Positions 9,426 to 17,697 of a DNA stretch of 64,000 nt are shown here, in pieces (the stretch's first letter is position 1; each line of letters opens with the position of its first letter). A program made the position numbers and the translations under genes. The DNA comes from an uncultured Candidatus Melainabacteria bacterium. Its GTDB lineage: Bacteria > Cyanobacteriota > Vampirovibrionia > Gastranaerophilales > Gastranaerophilaceae. A model generated the notes under the pieces. That model was given only the letters and a program-made list of their open reading frames with translations, was not told the origin of the DNA and made no database searches. The stretch covers positions 37,274 to 101,273 of the forward strand of contig CAMUPF010000004.1 of NCBI GenBank assembly GCA_947090755.1, given 5' to 3'.

Positions 9426-10405
9426 TATACAACTCCATTGTTAAGTAAATCGTGGATGTGGATTACCCCGATTGGCTTATTGTTTTCGACGACAAATAGG
9501 TTTGTGATTTTCTTGTCATGCATTATTTTTAAGGCTTCGGAAGCGAGTGCTTCTTTAGAAATTGTTTTAGGGTTTCGGGTCATAAGACTGCAGGCCTGTT
9601 GCTCCAGGATTTGAGGGGAAAGACATCTTCTCAAGTCGCCATCAGTCAACATACCGGTTAAAAGTCCGGAAGCGTTTACGAAACCGACGCAGCCAAGACG
9701 TTTTGATGTCATTTCAAGTAATGCTGCCTGCATATTGGTATGTTCTTCCAGAATCGGCATTTCTTCGCCGGTGTGCATAAGATCTGAAACTCTTTGTAAA
9801 ATTGAACCGAGTTTGCCGCCCGGATGTCTGGCGTTAAAGTCTTCTTTAGAAAATCCGTTACGTTCAATCATACCGATTGTGAGGATATCACCAAGAACTA
9901 ACGTGGCAGTGGTAGAACTTGTAGGTGCAAGGCCTAAAGGGCATGCTTCGCCGTTATTTGGAAGCCGTAAAACAATATCGCCGGCTTTACCAAGTGAACT
10001 TTCAGAATTTTTTGTTACTGCAATTAGCGGTATACCGAAGCGTTTGCAGTAGTTAAGAATGTCAATAAGCTCTTTAGACTCCCCGCTGTTAGAAATTGCA
10101 ATAACAACATCTTTTTCTGTAATCATCCCCAAATCACCGTGACTTGCTTCTGCCGGATGTACAAAAAATGACGGTGTGCCGGTTGAGGCTAAAGATGCCG
10201 CAATTTTTTTACCTATGTGGCCGGATTTACCCATTCCGGTAATAATGATTCTGCCTGCCGCTTTTTCCATTAAGTCAAGCGCCTGCGTAAGAGAACCGTC
10301 TGAAAGGGTTCCGCGAAGTTTGTTTATTGTATCTATTTCCGAATCTATTGTTCTGAATGCTGAATTCAAGTCTGTATGTGTTTGTTCCGCCGTCATAGTA
10401 ATCAT
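9425..10405 (-). CDS. kdsD: D-arabinose-5-phosphate isomerase (SIS domain plus two CBS domains)
   Basis: Interconverts ribulose-5-phosphate and arabinose-5-phosphate, the first step to KDO for lipopolysaccharide. The 326 residues match the family length. An SIS domain (about 35-190) carries GMGKSGHIGKKIAASLASTG and HGDLGMI, followed by the conserved ARHPGGKLG near 220 and two CBS domains (about 205-265 and 270-326). The start ATG at 10405 has AGGAG five nt upstream. It is first in a two-gene unit with the glycosyltransferase, one-base overlap. Its presence argues for a Gram-negative outer membrane. Confidence 0.93.
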   Translation of the reverse strand: MITMTAEQTHTDLNSAFRTIDSEIDTINKLRGTLSDGSLTQALDLMEKAAGRIIITGMGKSGHIGKKIAASLASTGTPSFFVHPAEASHGDLGMITEKDVVIAISNSGESKELIDILNYCKRFGIPLIAVTKNSESSLGKAGDIVLRLPNNGEACPLGLAPTSSTTATLVLGDILTIGMIERNGFSKEDFNARHPGGKLGSILQRVSDLMHTGEEMPILEEHTNMQAALLEMTSKRLGCVGFVNASGLLTGMLTDGDLRRCLSPQILEQQACSLMTRNPKTISKEALASEALKIMHDKKITNLFVVENNKPIGVIHIHDLLNNGVV

Positions 10406-10529
10406 ATTAACTCCTGTTATTCCTTATCTGATTTAACCATAAATCGATAACGGTTGCCACTAGTATGAAGAAAATTTAACAACATGGGCAGGTTTTTAAC
10501 CGCGTGTTAATATTATATAGTTGCCCTAG

Positions 10530-10564
10530 AAAGACTCGCGCTAAGGAACGTGAGAGAGTCTTTT
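10530..10564 (+). promoter_or_regulatory. Hairpin with short T-run in the leader of the DUF805 gene
   Basis: AAAGACTC (10530-10537) pairs with GAGTCTTT (10556-10563), followed by one more T. Inner bases CGCG and CGTG can extend the stem with a bulge. It sits about 100 nt before the gene at 10660 and downstream of an AT-rich stretch with TATATA. It could be an attenuator or weak terminator; no upstream plus-strand gene needs one. Confidence 0.45.
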
Positions 10565-10574
10565 GAGTGGCGTA

Positions 10575-10640
10575 TTAGACAGCGGAGTCGCGGGTTGGCC
10601 TGCGTGAGCAGGACAAGCAGGCGACGGAGAACTGCTTTTA
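10575..10640 (+). repeat. Dispersed intergenic structured repeat, copy A
   Basis: The segment begins TTAGACAGCG and ends CGGAGAACTGCTTTTA. The same ends flank a 62-nt copy at 37336-37397 in the rpoB leader. The middle differs, but both copies hold a small hairpin: CCTGC/GCAGG here, CTTGC/GCAAG in the other copy, a compensating C-G to T-A change. It lies immediately upstream of the ribosome-binding site of the DUF805 gene. Confidence 0.65.
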
Positions 10641-10659
10641 ACTTATTAAGGAGTGTTTT

Positions 10660-11832
10660 ATGGATATCAAAATTAACGATAAATTGGTGGCGTTTACAGG
10701 TTGTATTGGCCGACGCTCATATATTTTGAATTTAATGTATATTTCAATGATTACAGCGATTTTATCGATGCCGTTTTCTATTTGGCTGGCGGCTTCTGTT
10801 CAAAATCCGCTTGAGGCGTTTAATGTAGGAGCGCTTCTTCGAACGGCTCCGGTGTTTGCGAAATTTTTCTGGGGTGTTGCCTGTGTGATTTCTTCGGTAC
10901 TGGGTTCGGGACTGCTTTTACGCAGAATCGCTGATATTCGAGGCGAAGAAGGACTTGCCGGGTACCTCTGGACGGCGGTTTTAGTTATTGCTCCTTATTT
11001 GTGGATTATTAAAACTAATCCGTTGACGGTTCTGGTATTTATATTATGTCTTATCGCGGGATATTTGATGATGGCTCTCCCCGGTAAAATTACAGGTCAA
11101 ATCCCCCATGACCCTCTAAAACGCTTCAACTGGGGCGCTTTTTGGGGAACATGGATTTGGGGCCTATTTAATAAAACATATATTACTTTATGGTCGCTTA
11201 TTTTGTTCTTTACTCCTGCTTTCTTCTCCTGGGCAATTGTTTGCGGTATTAAGGGTAACGAGTGGGCGTTTCAAAATCAGAATTGTAATATAGAACATCT
11301 TGAAGAGTTTAATAAAGGTCAGAAACATCAGGCAATCGTATGGAATGCTCTTGCCGCGTTTTTTATGTTTATCATGCCGGTAATAGTAACATTTTTGATT
11401 GTTGCGTTCCTTGTTACCGGAGCCTTAAAAGACCCGGAAGGTGCACAAAAATTTATGGAAAAATCTGAAAATTTCATAGCGTCAATAGTGGAAGACACAT
11501 TTGACAGCTACGATATTGGTAAAGATGAAAACCGCTTTTATATTGACCCGCAAAAATGGGTTGGACTTACATATAACGAAAGATATAATACTCTTAAGGG
11601 TGCGGCAACACTTGCTTCTATAAAAAAACACCATTCTGATGAGTCATATAAAGGAAGTCAGTCTTCTGAGATATTTAGGACAAAAATTTATAGCACTTAC
11701 AACGATGAACTTCTTGCAGAATTTAAAATGGATGAAACGCAGGATTTAAAGGATTTTAAATCAGCGTTCAAAGCAGTGATGAATGGTCTGTATTTTAATA
11801 CAAATCCGGAACTCCCGCCGCCATTACCATAA
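10660..11832 (+). CDS. DUF805/DUF2628-like multi-pass membrane protein
   Basis: A 390-residue protein with an N-terminal membrane domain of about four helices (residues 25-145; LLLRRIADIRGEEG between helices resembles the DUF805 motif), then a second part starting FNWGAFWGTWIWGLFNKTY (about 165) with two to three helices, as in DUF2628 proteins. The last 120 residues are soluble and charged, ending in PPPLP. The function of these families is unknown; they sit in the inner membrane. The ATG at 10660 has AAGGAG nine nt upstream. It is a single-gene unit closed by a strong terminator. Confidence 0.75.
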   Translation: MDIKINDKLVAFTGCIGRRSYILNLMYISMITAILSMPFSIWLAASVQNPLEAFNVGALLRTAPVFAKFFWGVACVISSVLGSGLLLRRIADIRGEEGLAGYLWTAVLVIAPYLWIIKTNPLTVLVFILCLIAGYLMMALPGKITGQIPHDPLKRFNWGAFWGTWIWGLFNKTYITLWSLILFFTPAFFSWAIVCGIKGNEWAFQNQNCNIEHLEEFNKGQKHQAIVWNALAAFFMFIMPVIVTFLIVAFLVTGALKDPEGAQKFMEKSENFIASIVEDTFDSYDIGKDENRFYIDPQKWVGLTYNERYNTLKGAATLASIKKHHSDESYKGSQSSEIFRTKIYSTYNDELLAEFKMDETQDLKDFKSAFKAVMNGLYFNTNPELPPPLP

Positions 11833-11855
11833 GATATAAAGAAGTGTTAAATGCT

Positions 11856-11888
11856 AAAAAAAAGAGGCTTTATGCCTCTTTTTTTTCG
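11856..11888. terminator. Bidirectional terminator overlapping a stop codon
   Basis: A-rich run plus GAGGC, loop TTTAT, GCCTC plus T-rich run (stem about 11857-11868 with 11874-11885). It ends the plus-strand DUF805 gene. For the convergent minus-strand gene, the stop codon (complement of 11870-11872) lies in the loop and the last lysine and glutamate codons form one arm. Confidence 0.9.
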
Positions 11889-13429
11889 TGGTAATCTGTC
11901 ATGCCCGGGAAGCTGTTTTGTCCCGTCATTTTGGCTGTTATCCAGTACTGGATTTTTGGAATCAACGTTGAAAGGAATAGTGCTGAAATTCCAAATCCTA
12001 CTACTCTGTTGAAGGCGTTCTTCGCAAAATTCATTTTATCAGCGTTTTCAATCGTTTTGAGCGTAATCTTTTTGCCGCTGTGTTCTGCTTTTTTAATGAT
12101 TGCTTCAATATAGGTTTTCATATCATCTTTTAATGATTTGAGTTCATCCTGTGATACAAATCTGTATGGATCCTGATGTTTGTAAGTAGTGGATTTGCCA
12201 AACATATCGTTATTAGACGCAAGTCCGTATAGATTATTTAAAAATTCCGGCATATTTAAGGCGCCGCCTTTGAATACATCTTCAACCTGAACTTTGGTCA
12301 GAACGCTTACACCCTCTTTTTTCGGCTGAAGGGTGGACATTCTTTTTGCGCAATCTATGTAATCTTTAATCTGTGCAGGTTTAAGTTCCGGATTTTTCTT
12401 GATTTGCGTAATCAAATCATCAAGTTTTATGATGTCATGGTCAAATTTTGAATCCAGTTCTTTTGTCATAAAGCCGGTATTTGTGTCATCGCCTAAGGCT
12501 AGTTTTCTAAACTCGGCCGCGCTCAATCCGCCTTTATTATCCGCAAACGCAAGTTTTATCTGATCTGTAACCTGCTTAGATGCAACAGGATCGAGCCTTG
12601 TTTTTTTACCGGTATCAAGCCAGTTTAACCATGAGTGGATGTTAGGAATACTGAACATATAGAAATAAATTGAAGATAGGTCGCGGAAAAGAACTTCGGT
12701 TCGTTCGTGCTGGTTTCTTGAACTTATTGCACGACCGCCGGCAATACCTGCATCTGTTGAAAGTAGTTGATAAATATTATCGTTTTCAAAGTGGTTCGCG
12801 AGTGATAGGATTCCCTGCGCGGACATACCAAATGAAAGTCCTTTTTTCTTGTTTCCATTTTCTTCTGTGAATTTGTCCATTGAATAATTAAAATATTCCT
12901 GTTGCTGTGGTTTATGTTGTCTTGCAGCGGCTTTCTCTTCTCGCTCATTGTGAAGTTTAACGGTAATTTTCTGGTTGATTCTAGGTACGACAAGCCCAAC
13001 CAGAATGTTCGCTAAAATAATACTTGCACCAACTTTTGCAAGTTTAAATTTGCCGATAGTTTTTTCGCTAATGCCCTTACCTTTGTCTTTTAAGTAGTTA
13101 GCAAGCGGGTTTCTAAGTCTGTCACGACCAACATCAAAGTTCGTATCGACAAGGTTAAGTGTCTTTTTGCCAATCCAGTCGTTCATTCTGTTGAACATTT
13201 TAACGCCTGCAAACCAGAATGCCGCGCCTATAGCTTCTTCAGTGAATCGCTCTCTGGCCTCGTCAAATCCGCCTCTTTTGTAGGCCTGAATGGTTCTGCC
13301 GCCGGTAACGAAGCATTCCAAACCGATCAAAGGAAGCATCGCTCCGGTGCCCATTCCACGGGCAAAACGGCGTGCAAAACCGTAATTGTTTATTGATTGA
13401 GGTTTTATACTTGTTGGATTAATCGGCAT
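11870..13429 (-). CDS. Lineage-type membrane-associated protein of unknown function (519 aa)
   Basis: No family recognised. The N-terminal third has hydrophobic stretches (GAMLPLIGLECFVTGG, near 30; GAAFWFAGVKMF, near 70; ASIILANILVGLVVP, near 135), the centre (about 150-460) is soluble and charged, and a last membrane segment (VVGFGISALFLSTLIP, near 480) precedes a short charged tail. The protein at 22548-23660 has the same layout, so the two may be paralogs or members of one broad family. The minus-strand ATG lacks a Shine-Dalgarno; a TAAATT box lies 7 nt upstream. Confidence 0.75.
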   Translation of the reverse strand: MPINPTSIKPQSINNYGFARRFARGMGTGAMLPLIGLECFVTGGRTIQAYKRGGFDEARERFTEEAIGAAFWFAGVKMFNRMNDWIGKKTLNLVDTNFDVGRDRLRNPLANYLKDKGKGISEKTIGKFKLAKVGASIILANILVGLVVPRINQKITVKLHNEREEKAAARQHKPQQQEYFNYSMDKFTEENGNKKKGLSFGMSAQGILSLANHFENDNIYQLLSTDAGIAGGRAISSRNQHERTEVLFRDLSSIYFYMFSIPNIHSWLNWLDTGKKTRLDPVASKQVTDQIKLAFADNKGGLSAAEFRKLALGDDTNTGFMTKELDSKFDHDIIKLDDLITQIKKNPELKPAQIKDYIDCAKRMSTLQPKKEGVSVLTKVQVEDVFKGGALNMPEFLNNLYGLASNNDMFGKSTTYKHQDPYRFVSQDELKSLKDDMKTYIEAIIKKAEHSGKKITLKTIENADKMNFAKNAFNRVVGFGISALFLSTLIPKIQYWITAKMTGQNSFPGMTDYHEKKEA

Positions 13430-13553
13430 AGTTATGAATTTAATATCTTTTTCCGGTCTTGTCGTACAGTGTTTGAAGTAATGTGAATGATGAAATTTGC
13501 TATATCTTTAAGAAATTGTAACATGAAAAGTATAAATGAAAAATTGTTCGGGC

Positions 13554-13581
13554 TTGAAAACGTGAAGAATTGTGTTAAAAT
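13554..13581 (+). promoter_or_regulatory. Sigma-70-type promoter of ssrA
   Basis: TTGAAA (13554-13559), 16-nt spacer, TAAAAT (13576-13581). Transcription would begin about 20 nt before the mature tmRNA 5' end at 13610, leaving a short leader for RNase P to remove. Confidence 0.7.
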
Positions 13582-13609
13582 AATGAAAAGTACATTAAAA
13601 ATTAAATAT

Positions 13610-13998
13610 GGGGATGTTCTGGATTAGACAGGATGTTCGGTTGAAACAGGTTGCGTGTTCGGGTGCTGTTCCCGATTATCAACAAGCAAACTAATAAGTG
13701 CAAACAACACTGTAAACGCTCGTAACGCATTTTCATATGCACAAGCTGCCTAAGTCGCAGTAGAGCCTCTCGTAGTTCCCAGCTTGCCGGAATTGCGGGA
13801 CAATTATGCAAGCCGCAGTATGTTGATGACGGTAGACATATCAAGCAAGCCGTTGGAAGTTAGCCATTCTGCAAAAATGGCTTTGATGTATAGATGGTAG
13901 TGATTTTATCCTATATACATTGAGGGTAATTAAAATCTACACACGTAGAGATTTGTTTAAATCCATTTTGGACGCGGGTTCGACTCCCGCCATCTCCA
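13610..13998 (+). ncRNA. ssrA: tmRNA
   Basis: Rescues stalled ribosomes by acting as a tRNA-Ala mimic and then as an mRNA for a degradation tag. The 5' end GGGGATG pairs with CATCTCC at 13991-13997 to form the acceptor stem, and the 3' end has the T arm around GGGTTCGACTCCC. The discriminator base is A13998 and CCA is not encoded. The tag frame is 13700-13753 and reads ANNTVNARNAFSYAQAA followed by TAA. The alanine resume codon and the ANN start are standard; the end is QAA where LAA or VAA is usual. Length about 389 nt, one-piece form. The downstream hairpin is its terminator. Confidence 0.96.
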
Positions 13999-14169
13999 AA
14001 AATAAGGGGGCTTTAGCCTCCTTATTTTTGGAGATAAGAGGTTGTAGAACACTATTGTGGTTCGAGCGCGAGCGAGCTGAGGCTGGAGCCGATTTGTAAG
14101 GGTTGAAAACCCGTAACAAATCGCGGAATTGCCGTTACAAGCGAGCGAGCAAGACACTCCCGCCATCTC
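13983..14169 (+). repeat. 14-nt direct repeat of the tmRNA 3' end flanking a 159-nt structured segment
   Basis: ACTCCCGCCATCTC occurs in the tmRNA T-arm/acceptor region (13983-13996) and again at 14156-14169, just before the HD-domain gene. The segment between contains the ssrA terminator and GC-richer repeats (GAGCGCGAGCGAGC near 14062 and GCGAGCGAGC near 14141) around an imperfect hairpin (GATTTGT ... ACAAATC). Integrative elements often duplicate this part of ssrA at their att sites, so this may be the scar of one; no integrase is present. Confidence 0.6.
13998..14031 (+). terminator. Terminator of ssrA
   Basis: Long 14-bp stem with one G-T wobble: AAAAATAAGGGGGC (13998-14011) and GCCTCCTTATTTTT (14016-14029), loop TTTA. 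The 3' arm itself supplies the T-run. It begins at the tmRNA discriminator base, so tmRNA needs very little 3' trimming. Confidence 0.9.
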
Positions 14170-14191
14170 ACAAGTTTATAAGAGATATATT

Positions 14192-15001
14192 ATGATTAAA
14201 TCGGTTAAAGAACTTTCAATTGAATCTAAAATTTTACGCAGGTTACAGAATAATCCTGTTTGTTTGAAGCTTGTTCATTATCTATTCGCGGATGAAGAAC
14301 TGCAAGAGTTACAGGATTATGCAAATAACGTTTCGATTAAACGTCTGGGGTTTAACGACCACGGGCCGGTTCACATGCGTCAGGTCGCTGGTAACGCTAT
14401 AAAAATGCTTAATATTTTAAAAGAAGCAGGCATTAGCACATCACTTGAATGTGAGGGGATTGGCTCATTTGAAGACAGTATGTGCGCGGTGATTATGGCA
14501 GGGTTAATGCATGACCTCGGTATGTCTATCGGGCGTCAGGGGCATGAAGAAATGTCTGTAATTCTTGCTCAGCCTATAATTGACAGAGCGCTTATGCATA
14601 TTTTCCCTGAAGATTTGAAAAAACGCGTGATTATTAAATCACTTACGACGGAATGTATTATCGGCCACATGTCTTCAAGAAAAATCCATTCTATAGAGGC
14701 CGGAATAATTTTAATCGCTGACGGCTGCGATATGACCAAGGGACGTGCGCGTATTCCAATGGCAATAAATACCACTCCGCGTGTCGGGGATATTCATAAA
14801 TATTCCGCTAATGCAATTAACCGTATCGGTATCCATCGCGGGGAGAGAAAACCTATTAAGATTAACGTCGAAATGTCCGGTGATGTCGGGTTCTTTCAAG
14901 TCGAAGAAGTCCTTTTGACAAAAATTGATTCCAGCCCTGCCAAGCAGTATGTTGAACTGTATGCTGGTGTTCAGGGGCAAGAAGCTAAGTGCTATCTGTA
15001 G
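14192..15001 (+). CDS. HD-domain phosphohydrolase
   Basis: Predicted metal-dependent phosphohydrolase, substrate unknown. The ATG at 14192 is preferred over one 63 nt upstream because the longer version would read through the duplicated ssrA 3' end. In the 269-residue protein the HD motifs are visible: HGPVHMRQV (near residue 51), MAGLMHDLG (near 104, the HD pair), RQGHEEMS (near 116) and a later ADGCDM (near 175). A C-terminal beta-rich part (KINVEMSGDVGFFQVEEVL) resembles the tail of HD proteins found in cyanobacteria and archaea. Only a weak GAGA ribosome-binding site precedes it. Confidence 0.82.
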   Translation: MIKSVKELSIESKILRRLQNNPVCLKLVHYLFADEELQELQDYANNVSIKRLGFNDHGPVHMRQVAGNAIKMLNILKEAGISTSLECEGIGSFEDSMCAVIMAGLMHDLGMSIGRQGHEEMSVILAQPIIDRALMHIFPEDLKKRVIIKSLTTECIIGHMSSRKIHSIEAGIILIADGCDMTKGRARIPMAINTTPRVGDIHKYSANAINRIGIHRGERKPIKINVEMSGDVGFFQVEEVLLTKIDSSPAKQYVELYAGVQGQEAKCYL

Positions 15002-15008
15002 AAATTGA

Positions 15009-15038
15009 TTGGAAATTTAATTTACCATAAGTTATAAT
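15009..15038 (+). promoter_or_regulatory. Promoter of the DMT transporter
   Basis: TTGGAA (15009-15014), 18-nt spacer, TATAAT (15033-15038). An AGAGGTG ribosome-binding site follows before the ATG at 15060. Confidence 0.7.
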
Positions 15039-15059
15039 TACAGTAAGAGGTGTAGGACT

Positions 15060-16031
15060 ATGATGAGTAAAAGTTCTGTGAGAAAACTGTATTTATATTG
15101 TTATCTGGCACTGGTTTTGGCGGCTATAATTCTGGGGATGTCTTTTGTTGCGCAAAAGGCCGGAATGCAGTACGTTGAACCTTTTACTTTCAATACGCTG
15201 AGATTTTTTATTGGAAGTCTGTCGTTGTTAGTTGTTATTGGGATTGGTGAAAAATTTCATATTTTTAGAGGTGAAAAACATTCGACTAAAGAACTTCTAA
15301 AAGGCGGTGTTGCCGCCGGTGTCGCGTTATTTTTCGCGTTTTCGATAAATCAGTACTGTATGCTTGAGGCGCAGGCGGGTAAAGCAGGGTTTATTACGGC
15401 GCTTTATATAATTTTTGTTCCGTTATTTTATACATTTCTCGGAAACCGCTTGAAACTTAACGTTAAAATCGGCGTCGTTCTTGCGCTTGTCGGACTTTAT
15501 CTTTTATGCGTTAAGGGCGTTTCAGGAATTCAGGCATGTGATGTTGGAATCCTGATAAGCGCTGTATTCTTTGCAATACATATTATGATTGTAAGTTTTT
15601 ATACTAAGAAAGTCTGTGCAATGAAGCTTTCTTGTTTTCAGTTTTTTGTGGCGGGTTTGCTTTCTATGCCGTTAATGTTTTTAATGGAAAACCCTGCAAT
15701 AAGTAATATTATCGCAGGGTATCGTCCGATTTTGTTTATAGGTGTCGTTGTTACGGCTGTTGCTTATACCCTTCAGATTTTTGGCCAGAAGGCTGCAAAG
15801 CCTGTTATCGCGACAATGATTTTAAGCAGTGAGGCCGTTTTTGCGGTTCTGGGCGGTGTGATTATGCTTGGAGAATCACTTAATGCCCGCGAAGTCCTGG
15901 GGTGTCTGCTTATGATTGCTGCAATTCTTATTTCACAGATGTCTGTAAAGCTGTTTCAACATCGCGAACAATTAAGTCCGTTGTCAGGTGATAACGCTCA
16001 TAGAGTACTTCAAGCGGGACACGGTCGGTGA
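15060..16031 (+). CDS. DMT-superfamily (EamA) permease
   Basis: Inner-membrane transporter of 323 residues with ten predicted helices in two EamA repeats. Helix 1 has the typical GMSFVAQKAGMQYVEPFTF start of repeat one, and the second repeat ends in LSSEAVFAVLGGVIMLGESL and CLLMIAAILI, the usual last two helices. Substrate unknown. The last about 25 residues after the final helix are hydrophilic and are encoded in sequence that overlaps the 3' end of dxs on the other strand by 104 nt, an unusually long convergent overlap. Confidence 0.85.
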   Translation: MMSKSSVRKLYLYCYLALVLAAIILGMSFVAQKAGMQYVEPFTFNTLRFFIGSLSLLVVIGIGEKFHIFRGEKHSTKELLKGGVAAGVALFFAFSINQYCMLEAQAGKAGFITALYIIFVPLFYTFLGNRLKLNVKIGVVLALVGLYLLCVKGVSGIQACDVGILISAVFFAIHIMIVSFYTKKVCAMKLSCFQFFVAGLLSMPLMFLMENPAISNIIAGYRPILFIGVVVTAVAYTLQIFGQKAAKPVIATMILSSEAVFAVLGGVIMLGESLNAREVLGCLLMIAAILISQMSVKLFQHREQLSPLSGDNAHRVLQAGHGR

Positions 16032-17697
16032 ACTCTTTTTCGCCGCCGAAGTTAATAACTTTTATTCCTGACGGGCCATAGAAGCTTGCCACTTTTTCAC
16101 CGAAGCCGCCTGAAAGGATTCCGTCTTCAAGTGTTATTACAAGTTCATGGTCTGTTTTGAGGTTTTCAAGAAGTTCTTTGTCAATGCCGGAAATATAAAC
16201 TGGATTTATAAGTGTTGCGTTTATACCAAGACGTGATTTTAAGGCTTCTTTTACCTCTTTTGCTTTTCCTGCGAAGTTGCCCAAACCGAGAATCGCAACT
16301 TTTTCACCTTTTTCAAGCACCTTGTATTTGTTTATATTTGAATAATCTGTTGTGTCACTGATACCTGACACTTCTAACGGGCCGAATGGAACACGTATTG
16401 CAACAGGGTGTTCGGTTTGTTCAAGTGACCACTCAAGCATTGCAAGGTATTCTTCCTTGTTGGTCGGCGCAAGGTATACAATGTTTGGAATGTTACTAAT
16501 GAGTGACATGTCGAATGAGCCAAGGTGGGTTGCGTCAGCACCTGAGAGTCCGCCCCAATATACGAGCATTGTCAGAGGTGAGTTGTTTAGCGCTAAGTCT
16601 TGTGAAAGCTGGTCATAAGTACGTTGTACAAATGACGTCATTATTGCTAAGATTGGTTTAGCACCTTGACTTGCAAGTGCTGATGAAAATGCGACTGCGT
16701 GTTCTTCTGCGATACCAGTATCAACATATTGTTTGCCCAATTTTGCCCTGAACTCAGGTGTGAATCCGTGAACCCCTGGTGTCGCAGGGTTTATGACAAT
16801 TACGTTTTTGTCTTTTGCTGCTTTATCAAGAATAAATTTTGTTGTGATTGAATTGTAATCCTCAATTTCATTCGCCGGTGAGTAATTGCATTTATCATCA
16901 AGTGTTCCTGGCAAAATCCAGTGGAATGCTTCTTTGTTTGCCTCTGCAACCGCGCAGCCGTGACCTTTTACAGTTCTTAAGTGTACAACGACAGGATGGT
17001 CTGTATCTTTTACTTTTTCAAGCGTTTCGATAACTTTTTCGATGTTGTTTCCGTCATTAATATAATGATATTCAAATCCCATTGTTGTGAAGAAGTTATT
17101 TTCAGCTTTGCCATTTGTGTCACGCAAGAGTGACAGATTTGCATAAATTCCGCCCTGATTTTCGGCGATTGACATATTGTTATCATTTACGATTATAATC
17201 AGGTTGCTTCCCAGTACTGCAGCGTTATTCAACCCTTCAAGCGCTTCGCCGCCGGTAAGCGAACCGTCACCGATGAGTGCGATTACGTTGTATTTTTCAT
17301 CGCGTAAATCCCTTGCTTTGGCAACGCCGCAGGCCAAACTTAGAGATGTTGAAGTGTGACCGACTTTGAATAAGTCGTGCGGACTTTCCTCCGGTGCAGT
17401 GTAGCCGGTATAGGTAAGATATTTTTCAGGGTTTAAGAAGCCTTCTTTTCTTCCTGTAAGGATTTTGTGCGGGTAGCACTGGTGTGAAACGTCAAATACG
17501 ATTTTGTCTACAGGTGAATTGAAAACATAATGCATTGCTATTGTAGCCTCAATTATACCCAAGTTAGGGCCGAAGTGGCCGCCTGTAGTATTAACTTTTT
17601 TTATAATTACATCACGCATTTCGTCTGCTAGTGTGTTAAGTTCATCTGATGATAATTGTTTTAAATCATCAGGTGTGTTTACTTTGTCTAATATCAT
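15928..17697 (-). CDS. dxs: 1-deoxy-D-xylulose-5-phosphate synthase
   Basis: Condenses pyruvate and glyceraldehyde-3-phosphate to DXP, first step of the MEP isoprenoid pathway and source for thiamine and pyridoxal; uses thiamine diphosphate. I start it at the ATG at 17697 (589 residues) because AGGAG lies six nt upstream and this start overlaps the SulP stop as ATGA. Visible motifs: GGHFGPNLG near 40, GHTSTSLSLACG near 112, the ThDP-binding GDGSLTGGEALEGLNNA near 143, and the transketolase centre GIAEEHAVAFSSALA near 320. It is slightly shorter than the E. coli type (about 620). Coupled to the SulP gene with no obvious pathway link. Confidence 0.95.
   Translation of the reverse strand: MILDKVNTPDDLKQLSSDELNTLADEMRDVIIKKVNTTGGHFGPNLGIIEATIAMHYVFNSPVDKIVFDVSHQCYPHKILTGRKEGFLNPEKYLTYTGYTAPEESPHDLFKVGHTSTSLSLACGVAKARDLRDEKYNVIALIGDGSLTGGEALEGLNNAAVLGSNLIIIVNDNNMSIAENQGGIYANLSLLRDTNGKAENNFFTTMGFEYHYINDGNNIEKVIETLEKVKDTDHPVVVHLRTVKGHGCAVAEANKEAFHWILPGTLDDKCNYSPANEIEDYNSITTKFILDKAAKDKNVIVINPATPGVHGFTPEFRAKLGKQYVDTGIAEEHAVAFSSALASQGAKPILAIMTSFVQRTYDQLSQDLALNNSPLTMLVYWGGLSGADATHLGSFDMSLISNIPNIVYLAPTNKEEYLAMLEWSLEQTEHPVAIRVPFGPLEVSGISDTTDYSNINKYKVLEKGEKVAILGLGNFAGKAKEVKEALKSRLGINATLINPVYISGIDKELLENLKTDHELVITLEDGILSGGFGEKVASFYGPSGIKVINFGGEKEFTDRVPLEVLYERYHLTTDLIVRDVETALQTSVK

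Noticed and set aside
14040..14110. tRNA gene suggested by GGTTCGAG and the nearby acceptor-like CCCGCCATCTC
   Set aside because: No cloverleaf can be drawn; the end matches a copied tmRNA 3' end instead.
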